Under the pieces are notes generated by a model. The model was given only the letters and a program-made list of their open reading frames with translations. It ran no database searches and was not told the origin of the DNA. The translations under genes and the position numbers were made by a program. Positions 33,479 to 42,502 of a stretch of DNA of 54,065 nucleotides are shown here, in pieces. The stretch comes from Streptomyces montanisoli (GTDB lineage Bacteria > Actinomycetota > Actinomycetes > Streptomycetales > Streptomycetaceae), in NCBI RefSeq assembly GCF_017813245.1, contig NZ_JAGIQL010000032.1:1-54065 (forward strand), read 5' to 3'. Position 1 is the first letter of the stretch. Every line of letters starts with the position of its first letter.

Positions 33479-34360
33479 GTGTACGACCCCGCACAGCTGC
33501 GCACCTTCCTGGCCGTCGCGCAGACGCTGAGCTTCACCCAGGCCGCGCGGCGTCTCGGGCTTCGGCAGTCGACCGTGAGCCAGCATGTGCGGCGTCTCGA
33601 GGCGGCGACGGGGCGGCTGCTGTTCACCCGGGACACGCACAGCGTGGAGCTGACCGAGGACGGCGAGGCGATGCTCGGCTTCGCGTCGACGATCCTCGCG
33701 GCGCACGAGCGCGCGGCCGAGTTCTTCGCCGGGACGCGGCTGCGTGGCAGGCTCAGGGTGGGCGTGTCGGAGGACTTCGTGCTCACCCGCATGCCGGAGA
33801 TCCTGGAGACGTTCCGCGGTGAGCATCCGGAGGTCGACCTGGAGCTCACCGTGGAGCTGTCCGGCATCCTCTACGAGCAGCTGGCCTCGGGCCGCCTGGA
33901 TCTGGTGCTGGCGAAGCGGCGGACGGGCGAGACGCACGGGGACCTGGTGTGGCGCTCGTCCCTGTGCTGGATCGCGACGCCCCGGCTGCGGGTCGACGCG
34001 GAGCGCCCGCTTCCGCTGATCCTCTTCCCGCCGCCCGCCATCACCAGGGCGCGTGCCCTCGACGCCCTGGAGCGCGCCGGCCGCCCGTGGCGCATCGCCT
34101 GCACGAGTTCGAGCCTGAGCGGGTTGATCGCCGCCGCCCGCGCGGGGCTCGGCGTGATGGCGCACACCAGAGGTCTTGTGCCGCCCGGGCTCGTGCCCGT
34201 CCCGGCGCGGGCCGACCTGCCCGATCTGGGCGGGGTGGACTTCGTCCTGCTCAGGCCGGAATCCGCGCGTCCGTCCGCCGCGAGCGCCGCGGCGGACGCG
34301 CTCGCCAAGGCGATCCTGACCGGCGGCGACCGGCTGCACCGCCCGGCGGGCGGGCTCTGA
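33479..34360 (+). CDS. LysR-family transcriptional regulator
   Basis: A 293-residue protein with the LysR HTH (LRTFLAVAQTLSFTQAARRL, QSTVSQHVRRLE) and a substrate-binding-type effector domain (GRLRVGVSEDFVLTRMPEIL, LAKRRTGETHGDLVW). GTG 33479 is the start. It is divergent from the SBF-like transporter, the classical LysR regulator/target layout. The 33335-33478 gap should contain its operator, though I could not single out a convincing T-N11-A box. Its 3' end faces the AsnC gene 31 bp away. Confidence 0.9.
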   Translation: MYDPAQLRTFLAVAQTLSFTQAARRLGLRQSTVSQHVRRLEAATGRLLFTRDTHSVELTEDGEAMLGFASTILAAHERAAEFFAGTRLRGRLRVGVSEDFVLTRMPEILETFRGEHPEVDLELTVELSGILYEQLASGRLDLVLAKRRTGETHGDLVWRSSLCWIATPRLRVDAERPLPLILFPPPAITRARALDALERAGRPWRIACTSSSLSGLIAAARAGLGVMAHTRGLVPPGLVPVPARADLPDLGGVDFVLLRPESARPSAASAAADALAKAILTGGDRLHRPAGGL

Positions 34361-34391
34361 GCGCCCGTCCGGCGCTGCGGGTGCGGGGCTG

Positions 34392-35384
34392 TTACGTGTG
34401 CTGCTTGACGTTGCGCAGCACCGGCGAGACCTCGACCCGCTGGACGCCGTCGAGCCGCCCGAGTGACTCGTTCAGGTAGCGGTAGACGGCGGCGCTGTCC
34501 CGGCAGACGATCACGGCGACCAGGTTGCTCTCCCCGGTCGTGGCCATGGCGGCGGCCACCTCGGGCTGGCGCGCGAGCGCCCGTCCCAGCGTCTCCAGCG
34601 CGCGGGGCTCCGCGGTGATCCACAGGATGGCGCGGGCCGCGTAGCCGAGGGCCTCGGTGGAGAACTCCACGTCGAGGAAGAGGGCGCGGGAGCGCAGCAG
34701 CCGGTCCAGCCTGCGGCGCGTGGCCGACTCGGTGCCGCCCGTCGCCGCCGCGAGGTCGGCGATGCTCGTCCTGCCGTCCCTTTCCAGGGCGCGCAGGAGC
34801 GGCTCGTCCCCGGGCACCGGCAGGCCGCCGCCGTCGGGTTCGTCCTCGTCGTGCTCCTGGTGCGTCCAGGACGGGGTGAGGGCCGCGATCTGGGTGGCGT
34901 CGAGGGCCTTGTCCCTGCCGAAGTCCTTGCCGAACCAGCTGGCGGGGCCGCCGAAGAACCGGTGCAGCAGCTGATGGGCCCTGATGTCGGTGACGCTCGG
35001 CGTGCGCGGGAGCTTGCCCAGGATCAGCTCGTCGTGGTCGCCCGCACTGGAGAACGCCGTGCTGCACACGATCTCCGTACCCGCCGAGGTGAGCCCGATC
35101 CAGCTGGTGTCGGGGCGCTGGGCCAGCGCGCGGGCGACGGCCTCGGCCGCGTCCGGCTTGACCCGCAGCTTGAGCATCCAGTTGTCGCGGTCGCGCATCT
35201 CAGCGTCTCGCACACCGACGACGCGCAGGCCCACCGCGGTGCGCAGCCGCCGGAAGCGGCGGGCGATCGTCTGGTCGGAGACGCCGAGTACGGAGGCGAT
35301 CCTGCTGAACGGGGCGCGCCCGTCGATCTCCAGGGCGTGCACCAGCCGGAAGTCCAGCTCGTCGATCGCGTCGCGTTCCGTCAC
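34392..35384 (-). CDS. Lrp/AsnC-family regulator with two HTH-ligand units
   Basis: A 330-residue protein containing two AsnC-type units in tandem: an HTH (DFRLVHALEIDGRAPFSRIA, VSDQTIARRFRRL) with a following domain, then a second HTH (LLRALERDGRTSIADLAAAT, TRRRLDRLL) with an RAM-like domain (ILWITAEPRALETLGRALAR, VAAAMATTGESNLVAVIV). Double-length AsnC regulators of this kind are frequent in Streptomyces. GTG 35384 is chosen because the long upstream frame is Arg/Pro-rich and non-conserved. It is divergent from the acyl-CoA synthetase at 35744. Targets unknown. Confidence 0.85.
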   Translation of the reverse strand: MTERDAIDELDFRLVHALEIDGRAPFSRIASVLGVSDQTIARRFRRLRTAVGLRVVGVRDAEMRDRDNWMLKLRVKPDAAEAVARALAQRPDTSWIGLTSAGTEIVCSTAFSSAGDHDELILGKLPRTPSVTDIRAHQLLHRFFGGPASWFGKDFGRDKALDATQIAALTPSWTHQEHDEDEPDGGGLPVPGDEPLLRALERDGRTSIADLAAATGGTESATRRRLDRLLRSRALFLDVEFSTEALGYAARAILWITAEPRALETLGRALARQPEVAAAMATTGESNLVAVIVCRDSAAVYRYLNESLGRLDGVQRVEVSPVLRNVKQHT

Positions 35385-35702
35385 CGTCGTGCCCGTCCGT
35401 GTCGGTTTCCGGCGCCTGTGCGGCCGGGGGCGCGGGAAACCGCGGCCCAGGTGATCGTACGGGGGCGGGGCGGCGCGAGGCGCGCGGTGGCTCCGCGGGC
35501 GGACCTGGGGCGAACCTGGGGCGGACCGGGGGCGGTAAGCGCCCGGTACGGATTCGGTGGAGATTCCCTCGCCCGGTACCCACCCTTCAGGCAGAAATCT
35601 GTCCGCGCGCGGCCGGAATGGGCGTTTTTCGGCCGCGCGTGTGTGGTGTTCACGCCCGTTCAGACCGTCAAGACGCCCGCTTCCCTCCGTTTTCCGTGGG
35701 GT

Positions 35703-35716
35703 AGCGTCGCGACGCT
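35703..35716. promoter_or_regulatory. Perfect 14-bp palindrome before the acyl-CoA synthetase
   Basis: AGCGTCGCGACGCT is fully self-complementary and lies 27 bp before the GTG start, where a regulator could block transcription. The surrounding 35385-35743 gap (359 bp) contains no gene I can recognise and must hold the promoters of two divergent genes. Confidence 0.3.
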
Positions 35717-35743
35717 GTGCGGAGCACGACAAGGAGCAAGTCA

Positions 35744-37567
35744 GTGCGCGAGTTCACCGTCCCCCCTCTCGTGGCAGCCGCCTCGTCCGGTGGCCTCGCC
35801 GACCCCGTGTTCGATCATGCCCGTGACCATCCGGACCGTGTGGCGCTCGGCCGCAAGAACGCGCGGGGCGAGTGGCTCGATATCAGCGCCGCGCAGTTCC
35901 GCGACGAGGTGGTCGCGGTCGCCAAGGGGCTGCTCTCGGAGGGCATCCGGTTCGGCGACCGGGTGGGGATCATGTGCAGGACGCGGTACGAGTGGACGAT
36001 CGTCGACTTCGCCCTGTGGACCATCGGCGCCCAGTCCGTGCCGCTCTACCCGACGTCGTCGGCTGAGCAGGTGCTGTGGATGCTGTACGACTCCGAGGCC
36101 ACCGCCTGCCTGGTCGAGCACGAGGACCACGCCATGACCATCGGCTCCGTCATCGACCGGCTGCCCAAGCTGAAGCGGCTGTGGCAGCTGGACAAGGGCG
36201 CGATGGAGCACCTGCTCACCGCGGGCAGCCATATAGGCGACGACGTCGTGGAGCGGCACCGCGCGGCGGTGACGCCCGAGTCCTGTGCGTCGGTCATCTA
36301 CACGTCGGGCACCACGGGCCGCCCCAAGGGATGCGTGCTCACCCACGCCAACTTCATGTTCGAGACGGACACCGTGGTCGAGCGGTACGAGCGGGTCTTC
36401 CACTCACGCCCGAACGACCAGGCGTCCACGCTGCTGTTCCTCCCGCTGAGCCATGTGTTCGGGCGGATGGTGGAGGTCGCCGCCGTGCGCGGCGGCGTCA
36501 AACTCGGGCACCAGCCCGAACTGCGGGCGAGCGCGCTGCTGCCCGACCTGGCCGCGTTCCGCCCCTCGTTCATCCTCGCGGTGCCGTACATCTTCGAGAA
36601 GGTCTACGGCGCGGCACGGCGCAAGGCCGAGCGCGAGGGCAAGGCGGCACCGTTCGACAAGGCCGTGGACGTGGCCGTGCGGTACGCCGAGGCCATGGAG
36701 GACAAGGCGTTCGGCACGGGACCCGGGCCCTCGGCGGCGCTGCGCCTGCAGCACCAGTTCTTCGACAAGGCCGTGTACGGCAAGGTGCGCGCGGCGATGG
36801 GCGGCAGGGTGCGGCACGCCATGTCGGGCGGTTCCGGCATGGACCGCAGGCTCGGCCTCTTCTTCGCGGGCGCCGGCGTCACCATCTACGAGGGGTACGG
36901 ACTGACGGAGTCGTGTGCCGCCGCCACCGCCAACCCGCCCGAGCGCACGCGCTACGGCACCGTCGGCGTGCCGGTGCCCGGTTCGACCGTGCACATCGCG
37001 CAGGACGGCGAGGTGTGGCTCCAGGGCGACAACGTCTTCGCCGGCTACCTCGGCGACAAGAAGGCGACCGACGCGACCCTCTACGACGGCTGGCTCGCCA
37101 CCGGCGACCTGGGCTCGCTCGACGAGGACGGCTACCTCACCATCACGGGCCGCAAGAAGGAGATCCTGGTCACCTCGGGCGGCAAGAGCGTCTCCCCCAC
37201 CGCACTCGAGGAGCGGGTGCGCGCCCATCCGCTGGTCGGCCAGTGCATCGTGGTCGGCAACGACCGCCCGTACGTCGCCGCCCTGGTGACCCTGGACCAG
37301 GAGGCCGTGGAGCACTGGCTGTCCGTGCAGGGCAAGCGGCCGCTGAAGGCGGCCGAGCTGGTGCGCGACTCGGATCTGGAGACGGAGATCAGACGCGCGG
37401 TGGTCGCCGCCAACACGGCGGTGTCGCAGGCCGAGTCGATCCGCACGTTCCGGATACTCGCGCACCCGTTCAGCGAGGAGCACGGCCTGCTCACGCCCTC
37501 GCTGAAGCTGAAGCGCAAGGCCATCGAGACGGCTTACACGACGGAGGTCGAGGCACTCTACGGGTGA
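35744..37567 (+). CDS. Long-chain fatty acid-CoA ligase (FadD15-like)
   Basis: A 607-residue AMP-forming acyl-CoA synthetase. ATP loop IYTSGTTGRPKGC, FLPLSHVFGRM, the insertion typical of long-chain enzymes between helices (KVYGAARRKAEREGK), EGYGLTESCAA, the hinge DGWLATGDLGSLDEDGYL and ITGRKKEILVTSGGKSVSP, and the C-terminal catalytic Lys in SLKLKRK. It activates fatty acids for membrane lipid remodelling or degradation. GTG 35744 follows AAGGAG. It is related to the FadD15 group common in actinobacteria. Confidence 0.93.
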   Translation: MREFTVPPLVAAASSGGLADPVFDHARDHPDRVALGRKNARGEWLDISAAQFRDEVVAVAKGLLSEGIRFGDRVGIMCRTRYEWTIVDFALWTIGAQSVPLYPTSSAEQVLWMLYDSEATACLVEHEDHAMTIGSVIDRLPKLKRLWQLDKGAMEHLLTAGSHIGDDVVERHRAAVTPESCASVIYTSGTTGRPKGCVLTHANFMFETDTVVERYERVFHSRPNDQASTLLFLPLSHVFGRMVEVAAVRGGVKLGHQPELRASALLPDLAAFRPSFILAVPYIFEKVYGAARRKAEREGKAAPFDKAVDVAVRYAEAMEDKAFGTGPGPSAALRLQHQFFDKAVYGKVRAAMGGRVRHAMSGGSGMDRRLGLFFAGAGVTIYEGYGLTESCAAATANPPERTRYGTVGVPVPGSTVHIAQDGEVWLQGDNVFAGYLGDKKATDATLYDGWLATGDLGSLDEDGYLTITGRKKEILVTSGGKSVSPTALEERVRAHPLVGQCIVVGNDRPYVAALVTLDQEAVEHWLSVQGKRPLKAAELVRDSDLETEIRRAVVAANTAVSQAESIRTFRILAHPFSEEHGLLTPSLKLKRKAIETAYTTEVEALYG

Positions 37568-37686
37568 GGCGCCGGCCACACCGCGCGCGCGGGGAATGCG
37601 GCGCCGGCCGCGGTCGTTGCGGTGACGGGGTGTGTCCGTCACACCCTCGACAGACAAATCGCCTGAAACGTAAGGATCGACACCGC

Positions 37687-38517
37687 GTGAGCAGCAAGGT
37701 CCCGTCCCTCACACTCAACAACGGCATCGAGATGCCGCAGCTCGGCTTCGGCGTCTGGCAGGTGCCGGACAGCGAGGCCACGGCCGTCGTCAGCACCGCG
37801 ATCGAGGCCGGCTACCGCTCCATCGACACCGCCGCGGCCTACGGCAACGAGGCGGGCACGGGCAAGGCCATCGCCGCCTCGGGCATCGCGCGCGAGGACT
37901 TCTTCGTCACCACCAAGCTGCAGAACCCGGACCAGGGACACGAGTCGACGCTGCGGGCCTTCGACGCCTCGCTCGAGCGGCTCGGCCTCGACTACGTCGA
38001 CCTCTACCTGATCCACTGGCCGACGCCCGCCAGGGGCCTGTACGTCGAGACGTACAAGGCGTTCGAGAAGATCCTCGCGGATGGCCGCGCCCGCTCCATC
38101 GGCGTCTCCAACTTCCTGCCCGAGCACCTGGACGCGCTGGCCCGCGAGACGTCCGTGGTGCCGGCCGTCAACCAGATCGAGCTGCACCCGCAGTTCCAGC
38201 AGGGCCAGGCGCGCGCGGAGCACGCCTCCCGCTCCATCGTCACCGAGGCGTGGTCGCCGCTCGGCCAGGGCAAGGGCCTGCTCGAAGTGCCGACGGTCGC
38301 GGCGGTGGCGCACAAGCACGGCAGGACGCCCGCGCAGGTCGTGCTGCGCTGGCACCTCCAGCTCGGCAACGTGGTCATCCCCAAGTCGGTGACGCCCTCG
38401 CGCATCCGGGAGAACATCGACGTCTTCGGGTTCGACCTCGACGACGACGACCTGGCGGCCTTCGCCGCGCTCGACGAGGGCCGGCGGCTGGGCGGCAACC
38501 CGGCCGAGGTCAACTGA
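37687..38517 (+). CDS. Aldo/keto reductase
   Basis: A 276-residue (alpha/beta)8 aldo/keto reductase of the 2,5-diketogluconate-reductase type. MPQLGFGVWQVPD at the start, Asp/Tyr tetrad members in YRSIDTAAAYGNE, Lys in VTTKL, His in LIHWPTP, then IGVSNFLPEHL, NQIELHP, and the NADPH-binding IPKSVTPSRIRENIDVF. GTG 37687 follows AAGGATCG. Substrate not predictable. It follows the FadD gene by 119 bp and may be separately transcribed. Confidence 0.93.
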   Translation: MSSKVPSLTLNNGIEMPQLGFGVWQVPDSEATAVVSTAIEAGYRSIDTAAAYGNEAGTGKAIAASGIAREDFFVTTKLQNPDQGHESTLRAFDASLERLGLDYVDLYLIHWPTPARGLYVETYKAFEKILADGRARSIGVSNFLPEHLDALARETSVVPAVNQIELHPQFQQGQARAEHASRSIVTEAWSPLGQGKGLLEVPTVAAVAHKHGRTPAQVVLRWHLQLGNVVIPKSVTPSRIRENIDVFGFDLDDDDLAAFAALDEGRRLGGNPAEVN

Positions 38518-38609
38518 CCCGGGGGCGGGGCGGGTGTCCCTGACGGGCCCGTCCCGCCGCCCGCGCGTAGGGTGGGGAAGGGCCCTGGACGCGGACGAGG
38601 GAGACCACC

Positions 38610-38915
38610 ATGGCGACGCAGGCGCTTGCCGAGGACGCGGTGCGCGAGCGGCTGCGGGAGCTGCCCGGCTGGTCGCTCGGCGAGGACGGCATCAGCCGCG
38701 CCTACCGGCTCGGCTCGCACTTCGCCGCGACCGCGATGGTCGTGCACATCGCCCAGCTCCAGGAGGAGCTGAACCACCACTCCGAGCTCACGCTGGGCTA
38801 CAACACCGTGTCGCTCACCGTCTCCACCCACGACGCGGGCGGCGCGGTCACCGAGAAGGACATCGAGCTGGCCCGGAGGGTCGAGGCGGCGGCGCCCGGC
38901 CACGGCGCGAACTGA
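38610..38915 (+). CDS. 4a-hydroxytetrahydrobiopterin dehydratase (pterin-4a-carbinolamine dehydratase)
   Basis: A 101-residue protein, full length for the PCD/PhhB family. LPGWSLGEDGISRAYRL leads to the active-site histidines in EELNHHSELTLGYNTVSLTV, followed by ST-HDAGGAVTEKDIELARRV. It recycles pterin cofactor from aromatic amino acid hydroxylases; solitary copies without a hydroxylase neighbour are common in actinobacteria. ATG 38610 follows GGGAG. It ends 6 bp from the convergent DUF2264 gene. Confidence 0.93.
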   Translation: MATQALAEDAVRERLRELPGWSLGEDGISRAYRLGSHFAATAMVVHIAQLQEELNHHSELTLGYNTVSLTVSTHDAGGAVTEKDIELARRVEAAAPGHGAN

Positions 38916-38921
38916 CACCCG

Positions 38922-40982
38922 TCACGGGCGGCCGAGCCGCTTCCAGGGGTCGGCGATCCCGGCAGGTGACGGCAGGCGGATGGCGTCGCGGATGCCGCCG
39001 GACCAGGCCACCTCGACGACCAGGGCCGTACCGTCCACGCGCGTGGTGACCCGGGGCAGGCCGTCCACGGGCAGGCCGGCGCCGCCGAGGTGGACGGCCG
39101 CGACGTAGGGCGTGGCGTACGCGACCGGCCCGGGTGTCCGCAGGACGGGCGTGGCGGAGGCGGCGCCGAGCGGGTTGGCGTCACGTCCCCGCACGAGCTG
39201 CGCGTCGCCGAGGCCGTGCAGCGCGACCAGCACGGAGTGCAGGCCGCCGGTGCCGCGGACCTCGGCGCGGTCCCCGCCTGCGGCGCAGGCCCCCGCGTCC
39301 TCCGGGTCGTCGACGGCGAGCGCCCACCCGCCGACCCGCAACCACGGAAGGGGCGCAGGATCGCCCGGCGTGAGGGCGTCATCGCCGGGATCGCCCGGCG
39401 CGGTGGCGTCCTCGCCCGCCACCGGGTCGACGCGCACCGCGCGGATCTCCACGGAGCCCCGCAGCGCCGAGCCGACCGTGATCCACGGGCCGAGCGCGTA
39501 CCGCGTGTCGGGACCGTCGAAGGGGTTCCACGCGCCGCCCTCCGGCCAGTGGGCGCGGCTGCGGGACACCGCCGTCGCGCCCTCGAGCGATATCCGGGTG
39601 GCCGGGCGGCGGTGCGATGCCCGGCCCTGCGTGTCGATCAGGACGGCCGCGCTGTCGAGCGGGTCCGTCGCGGGCCCGGTCGCGCCGGACGTGGGGTCGA
39701 GGGGCATCTCGGGCGCCGCGTGGGTGGAGTAGGCGAGGCGCGCGTAGCAGGGGTCGTCGGAGTGCGGCCGCGCCGGGTCGGTGTGGTCCCCGCCGTGGTC
39801 GACGACGCGCACGACGCCGTCCGACGCGGTGGCCGACACCAGCCAGCCGGGGGCCGCCAGCGCCCTGGCCTCGTCGCCGCGCTCCACCGCGAGCGGTGTG
39901 GCCTCGGCCGTCCACACCGGATGGGTGGGCGGCAGGACGAGCCCGATGAGTCCCTTGCTCGCCCAGTAGGGGGACGCGGGGCCCGAGTACGTCTGGAGCA
40001 GTCCGCGGAAGGGGCGGTGCCAGCCGAGTGTCAGCAGCCCGTCGCGGTCGACGGCGCCGTGCCCGGTGAAGTGGTCGAGCATGCGGCTCGCGAGCGCGCG
40101 GGTCTCGCCCGGCGCGAGCGGGGTCGCGTCGAAGACCGCGCCCGCCCAGACCGGCGCGAGCGCCGCGAAGCGGTACGTCAGCGACCGGCCCTGGATCAGC
40201 GGCGAGCCGTTGGCGCCGACCAGCAGCCGCTGGTCGGCGAGGAACCCGCGCAGCCTGGCACGGTAGCGGTCGAGGAGCCCGGCGGGTGCGGCGTCGCCGA
40301 GTATGCGGCAGAACCACAGCGGGTAGAGGTGCATCGCCCAGCCGTTGTAGTGGTCGAAGTTGCGGTGCTCGCCGCCGCTGAGCCCGTCGGAGTACCAGCC
40401 GTCGCCCGCGTACCAGGCGTCGGTGAGCGCGATCGTGCGGTCCAGGTCCTCCTGGCGCCAGCTGCCGCCAGCGGTGCGGGCGAACACCTCGGTGACGCCC
40501 TGGAACCAGATCCAGTTGTTGTCCGGCATGTCCGTGCCGACCATCAGGCCGAGCCAGTCGAGCACGCGCTGCCTGACCCCGTCGGTGAGCCGGTCCCAGA
40601 TCCATGGCCTGGTCTCGTGCAGGGCCAGCGCGACGGACGCGGCCTCGACCTTCGCCTGGTTCGACTCGGCGAAGGTGGGCCAGCGTTCCGCGCTGTCCGG
40701 GTCGGTGCCCGCGGCGAGGCCGCGCGCGTACCACTCGGCGAAGCCGTGCGGGTCCTCGCCGTCCGCGCCCCTGAGCCGGAAGCCGGCGAGCAGGAACGTG
40801 CGGGCGAACCCTTCGAGCCCGTCGCTCCACGCGCCGTTGGCGCTGGCCACGCCCGGCAGGCGGACGAGCGCGTGCCGGTCGCTCGCGTACGGCCGTACGG
40901 CGAGGAGCAGTTCGTCCGCCGTGCGCTCCCAGTGCGCGCGGTCCTGTGCGGGGTCGCGGTTCATGTGTGCGTGTCCGCCCAT
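38922..40982 (-). CDS. DUF2264 domain-containing protein (glycosidase-like fold)
   Basis: A 686-residue protein of the DUF2264 family, whose members have an (alpha/alpha)6 barrel resembling polysaccharide-active enzymes. Conserved stretches include LEGFARTFLLAGFRLRG, GTDMPDNNWIWFQGVTEVFA, DGWYSDGLSGGEHRNFDHYN and TYSGPASPYWASKGLIGLVLP. No signal peptide is seen, so it would act in the cytoplasm. Two ATGs compete: 40982 and 40964; neither has a strong ribosome-binding site. It may process glycans or glycosides; no substrate is evident. Confidence 0.88.
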   Translation of the reverse strand: MGGHAHMNRDPAQDRAHWERTADELLLAVRPYASDRHALVRLPGVASANGAWSDGLEGFARTFLLAGFRLRGADGEDPHGFAEWYARGLAAGTDPDSAERWPTFAESNQAKVEAASVALALHETRPWIWDRLTDGVRQRVLDWLGLMVGTDMPDNNWIWFQGVTEVFARTAGGSWRQEDLDRTIALTDAWYAGDGWYSDGLSGGEHRNFDHYNGWAMHLYPLWFCRILGDAAPAGLLDRYRARLRGFLADQRLLVGANGSPLIQGRSLTYRFAALAPVWAGAVFDATPLAPGETRALASRMLDHFTGHGAVDRDGLLTLGWHRPFRGLLQTYSGPASPYWASKGLIGLVLPPTHPVWTAEATPLAVERGDEARALAAPGWLVSATASDGVVRVVDHGGDHTDPARPHSDDPCYARLAYSTHAAPEMPLDPTSGATGPATDPLDSAAVLIDTQGRASHRRPATRISLEGATAVSRSRAHWPEGGAWNPFDGPDTRYALGPWITVGSALRGSVEIRAVRVDPVAGEDATAPGDPGDDALTPGDPAPLPWLRVGGWALAVDDPEDAGACAAGGDRAEVRGTGGLHSVLVALHGLGDAQLVRGRDANPLGAASATPVLRTPGPVAYATPYVAAVHLGGAGLPVDGLPRVTTRVDGTALVVEVAWSGGIRDAIRLPSPAGIADPWKRLGRP

Positions 40983-41202
40983 GCTCGTCGGATAGGGCGC
41001 GGGCCTGCCGCCCCCGCCCTCGGCCACTGCCTCGTCCTGCGCTGCTCCGGTGCGAGGCCAATACATCATCACCGGCGGGGGCGGGACAACGGCGCGTCCG
41101 CTCGCCGGACGCTCGTCCCGAACGATTGCGGCCCGGCGGACATGACGTGGCGCGTGCAGGGCAGAAGGGCGGGGGACGATCCGCTGCTGAGAGGTGAGTT
41201 GT

Positions 41203-42066
41203 ATGGCCACCAGCACTCCCCCGGTTTCCTGCGGGGAGGCGACGACCGCGACCGGACTGCCGGAGATCGCCGATCCCGGCAAGGTCGCCCCGCGCGACGC
41301 GCGCGAGCTGTCGAAGTCGTTCTTCGACCGGCTGCGGGTGCTCGAAGAGGGCACGCCCGAGTACCAGTACGCCCGCAACACGCTCATCGAGATGAACCAG
41401 TCCCTCGTGCGGTTCGCGGCCGGCCGCTTCCGCAGCCGCGGCAGTGGCGAGATGGAGGACGTCCTCCAGGTGGGCACCATCGGGCTGATCAAGGCGATCG
41501 ACCGGTTCGACCTGACGCGCGAGGTCGAGTTCGCCTCCTTCGCGGTCCCCTACATCGTGGGCGAGATCAAGCGCTTCTTCCGCGACACCAGCTGGGCCGT
41601 GCACGTGCCGCGCCGGCTCCAGGAGCTGCGCGTCGAGCTGGCCAAGGCGAAGGAGCTGCTGGCCACACGCCTCGACCGGGACCCGACGGTCAAGGAGCTG
41701 GCCGAGCTGCTCGACCTGCCGGAGGACGACGTCGTCGAGGGCCTGGTCGCGACCAACGGCTACACGGCCGGGTCGCTCGACATGCCCGCGGGCGACGAGT
41801 CGCACGCGCGCGGCTCGACAAGGACCTTCGCCGACGTGGTCGGCGAGGACGACCCCGCCATGGAGAAGGTCGAGAACCTGCACGCGCTCGCCCCGCTGCT
41901 CGAACAGCTCGACGAGCGCGAGCGCCGGATCGTGCGGATGCGCTTCGGCGGCGAGATGACGCAGTCCCAGATCGGCGCGGAGCTCGGCGTCTCCCAGATG
42001 CACGTGTCGCGCCTGCTCAGCCGCATCCTCACGCGCCTGCGGGACGGGATACTCGTGGACGGGTGA
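41203..42066 (+). CDS. RNA polymerase sigma factor, SigB/SigF/SigG group
   Basis: A 287-residue sigma-70 family factor lacking region 1.1. Region 2 has LEDVLQ-like EMEDVLQVGTIGLIKAIDRF and EFASFAVPYIVGEIKRFFRD, region 3 VPRRLQELRVELAKAKELL, and region 4 LDERERRIVRMRFGGEMTQSQIGAELGVSQMHVSRLLS. This is the general-stress/sporulation SigB-SigF group. ATG 41203 is preceded by GAGGTGA; a GTG at 41194 is possible. No anti-sigma gene adjoins it, though RsbW-like proteins occur elsewhere in the window (1504). Confidence 0.93.
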   Translation: MATSTPPVSCGEATTATGLPEIADPGKVAPRDARELSKSFFDRLRVLEEGTPEYQYARNTLIEMNQSLVRFAAGRFRSRGSGEMEDVLQVGTIGLIKAIDRFDLTREVEFASFAVPYIVGEIKRFFRDTSWAVHVPRRLQELRVELAKAKELLATRLDRDPTVKELAELLDLPEDDVVEGLVATNGYTAGSLDMPAGDESHARGSTRTFADVVGEDDPAMEKVENLHALAPLLEQLDERERRIVRMRFGGEMTQSQIGAELGVSQMHVSRLLSRILTRLRDGILVDG

Positions 42067-42150
42067 ACGCGGCGCCACGCCATTGTCAGACCCAGGGTGA
42101 AGACTTGAGTGACCGACAGATCCTCGACGTCACGACACCAGGGGGCCGAC

Positions 42151-42471
42151 ATGACAGAGACGACCGCGCGTTCCACGGCGGTGGCCGCATCCGCGGCCGG
42201 TGAGCAGGGTGAGCGAGCGGCGGCGCGCGCCTACCTGCGCCTGCTCGCGGCGGTACGTGCGGTGCTGGGGGACGAGCCTGAGCCACCGGAAGCCGGTGGC
42301 CTGCTCGCCGTCCCCCTCGCGGAGGCGGACGCGGCGCTCGGCGCGGCCGGCCTTTCGGGCAACGAGCGCGCGTTCCTGCGCATGGTCGCCCGGCAGGCGG
42401 AGTTCGACGACCCGCGGCGGGTCCTGGACGGTGCCCGGCGGCCCGCCGGCTCCGGCCGGCGGCCGGGCTGA
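42151..42471 (+). CDS. Hypothetical small protein
   Basis: A 106-residue Ala/Arg-rich, mostly helical protein after the sigma factor gene, 84 bp downstream. The ATG at 42151 follows AGGGGGC. No recognised domain, signal or membrane helix. Features: AYLRLLAAVRAVLGDEPEPP, then LAEADAALGAAGLSGNERAFLRMVAR. Codon bias looks real. Its stop lies inside a hairpin shared with the convergent hpnR gene. Function unknown; it may be co-transcribed with the sigma factor. Confidence 0.6.
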   Translation: MTETTARSTAVAASAAGEQGERAAARAYLRLLAAVRAVLGDEPEPPEAGGLLAVPLAEADAALGAAGLSGNERAFLRMVARQAEFDDPRRVLDGARRPAGSGRRPG

Positions 42472-42482
42472 CCGGCCGCCGG
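42456..42482. terminator. Hairpin at the convergent 3' ends of the small gene and hpnR
   Basis: A perfect 11-bp stem (42456-42466 with 42472-42482), loop GCTGA, spans the stop codon of the small gene. Confidence 0.65.
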
Positions 42483-42502
42483 GCCGCTGACCTGCCCCGC
42501 GC

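Noticed and set aside
39090..42203. 1,037-codon plus-strand open frame across the DUF2264 and sigma factor genes
   Set aside because: It is antisense to DUF2264, then out of frame with the sigma factor; no conserved content.
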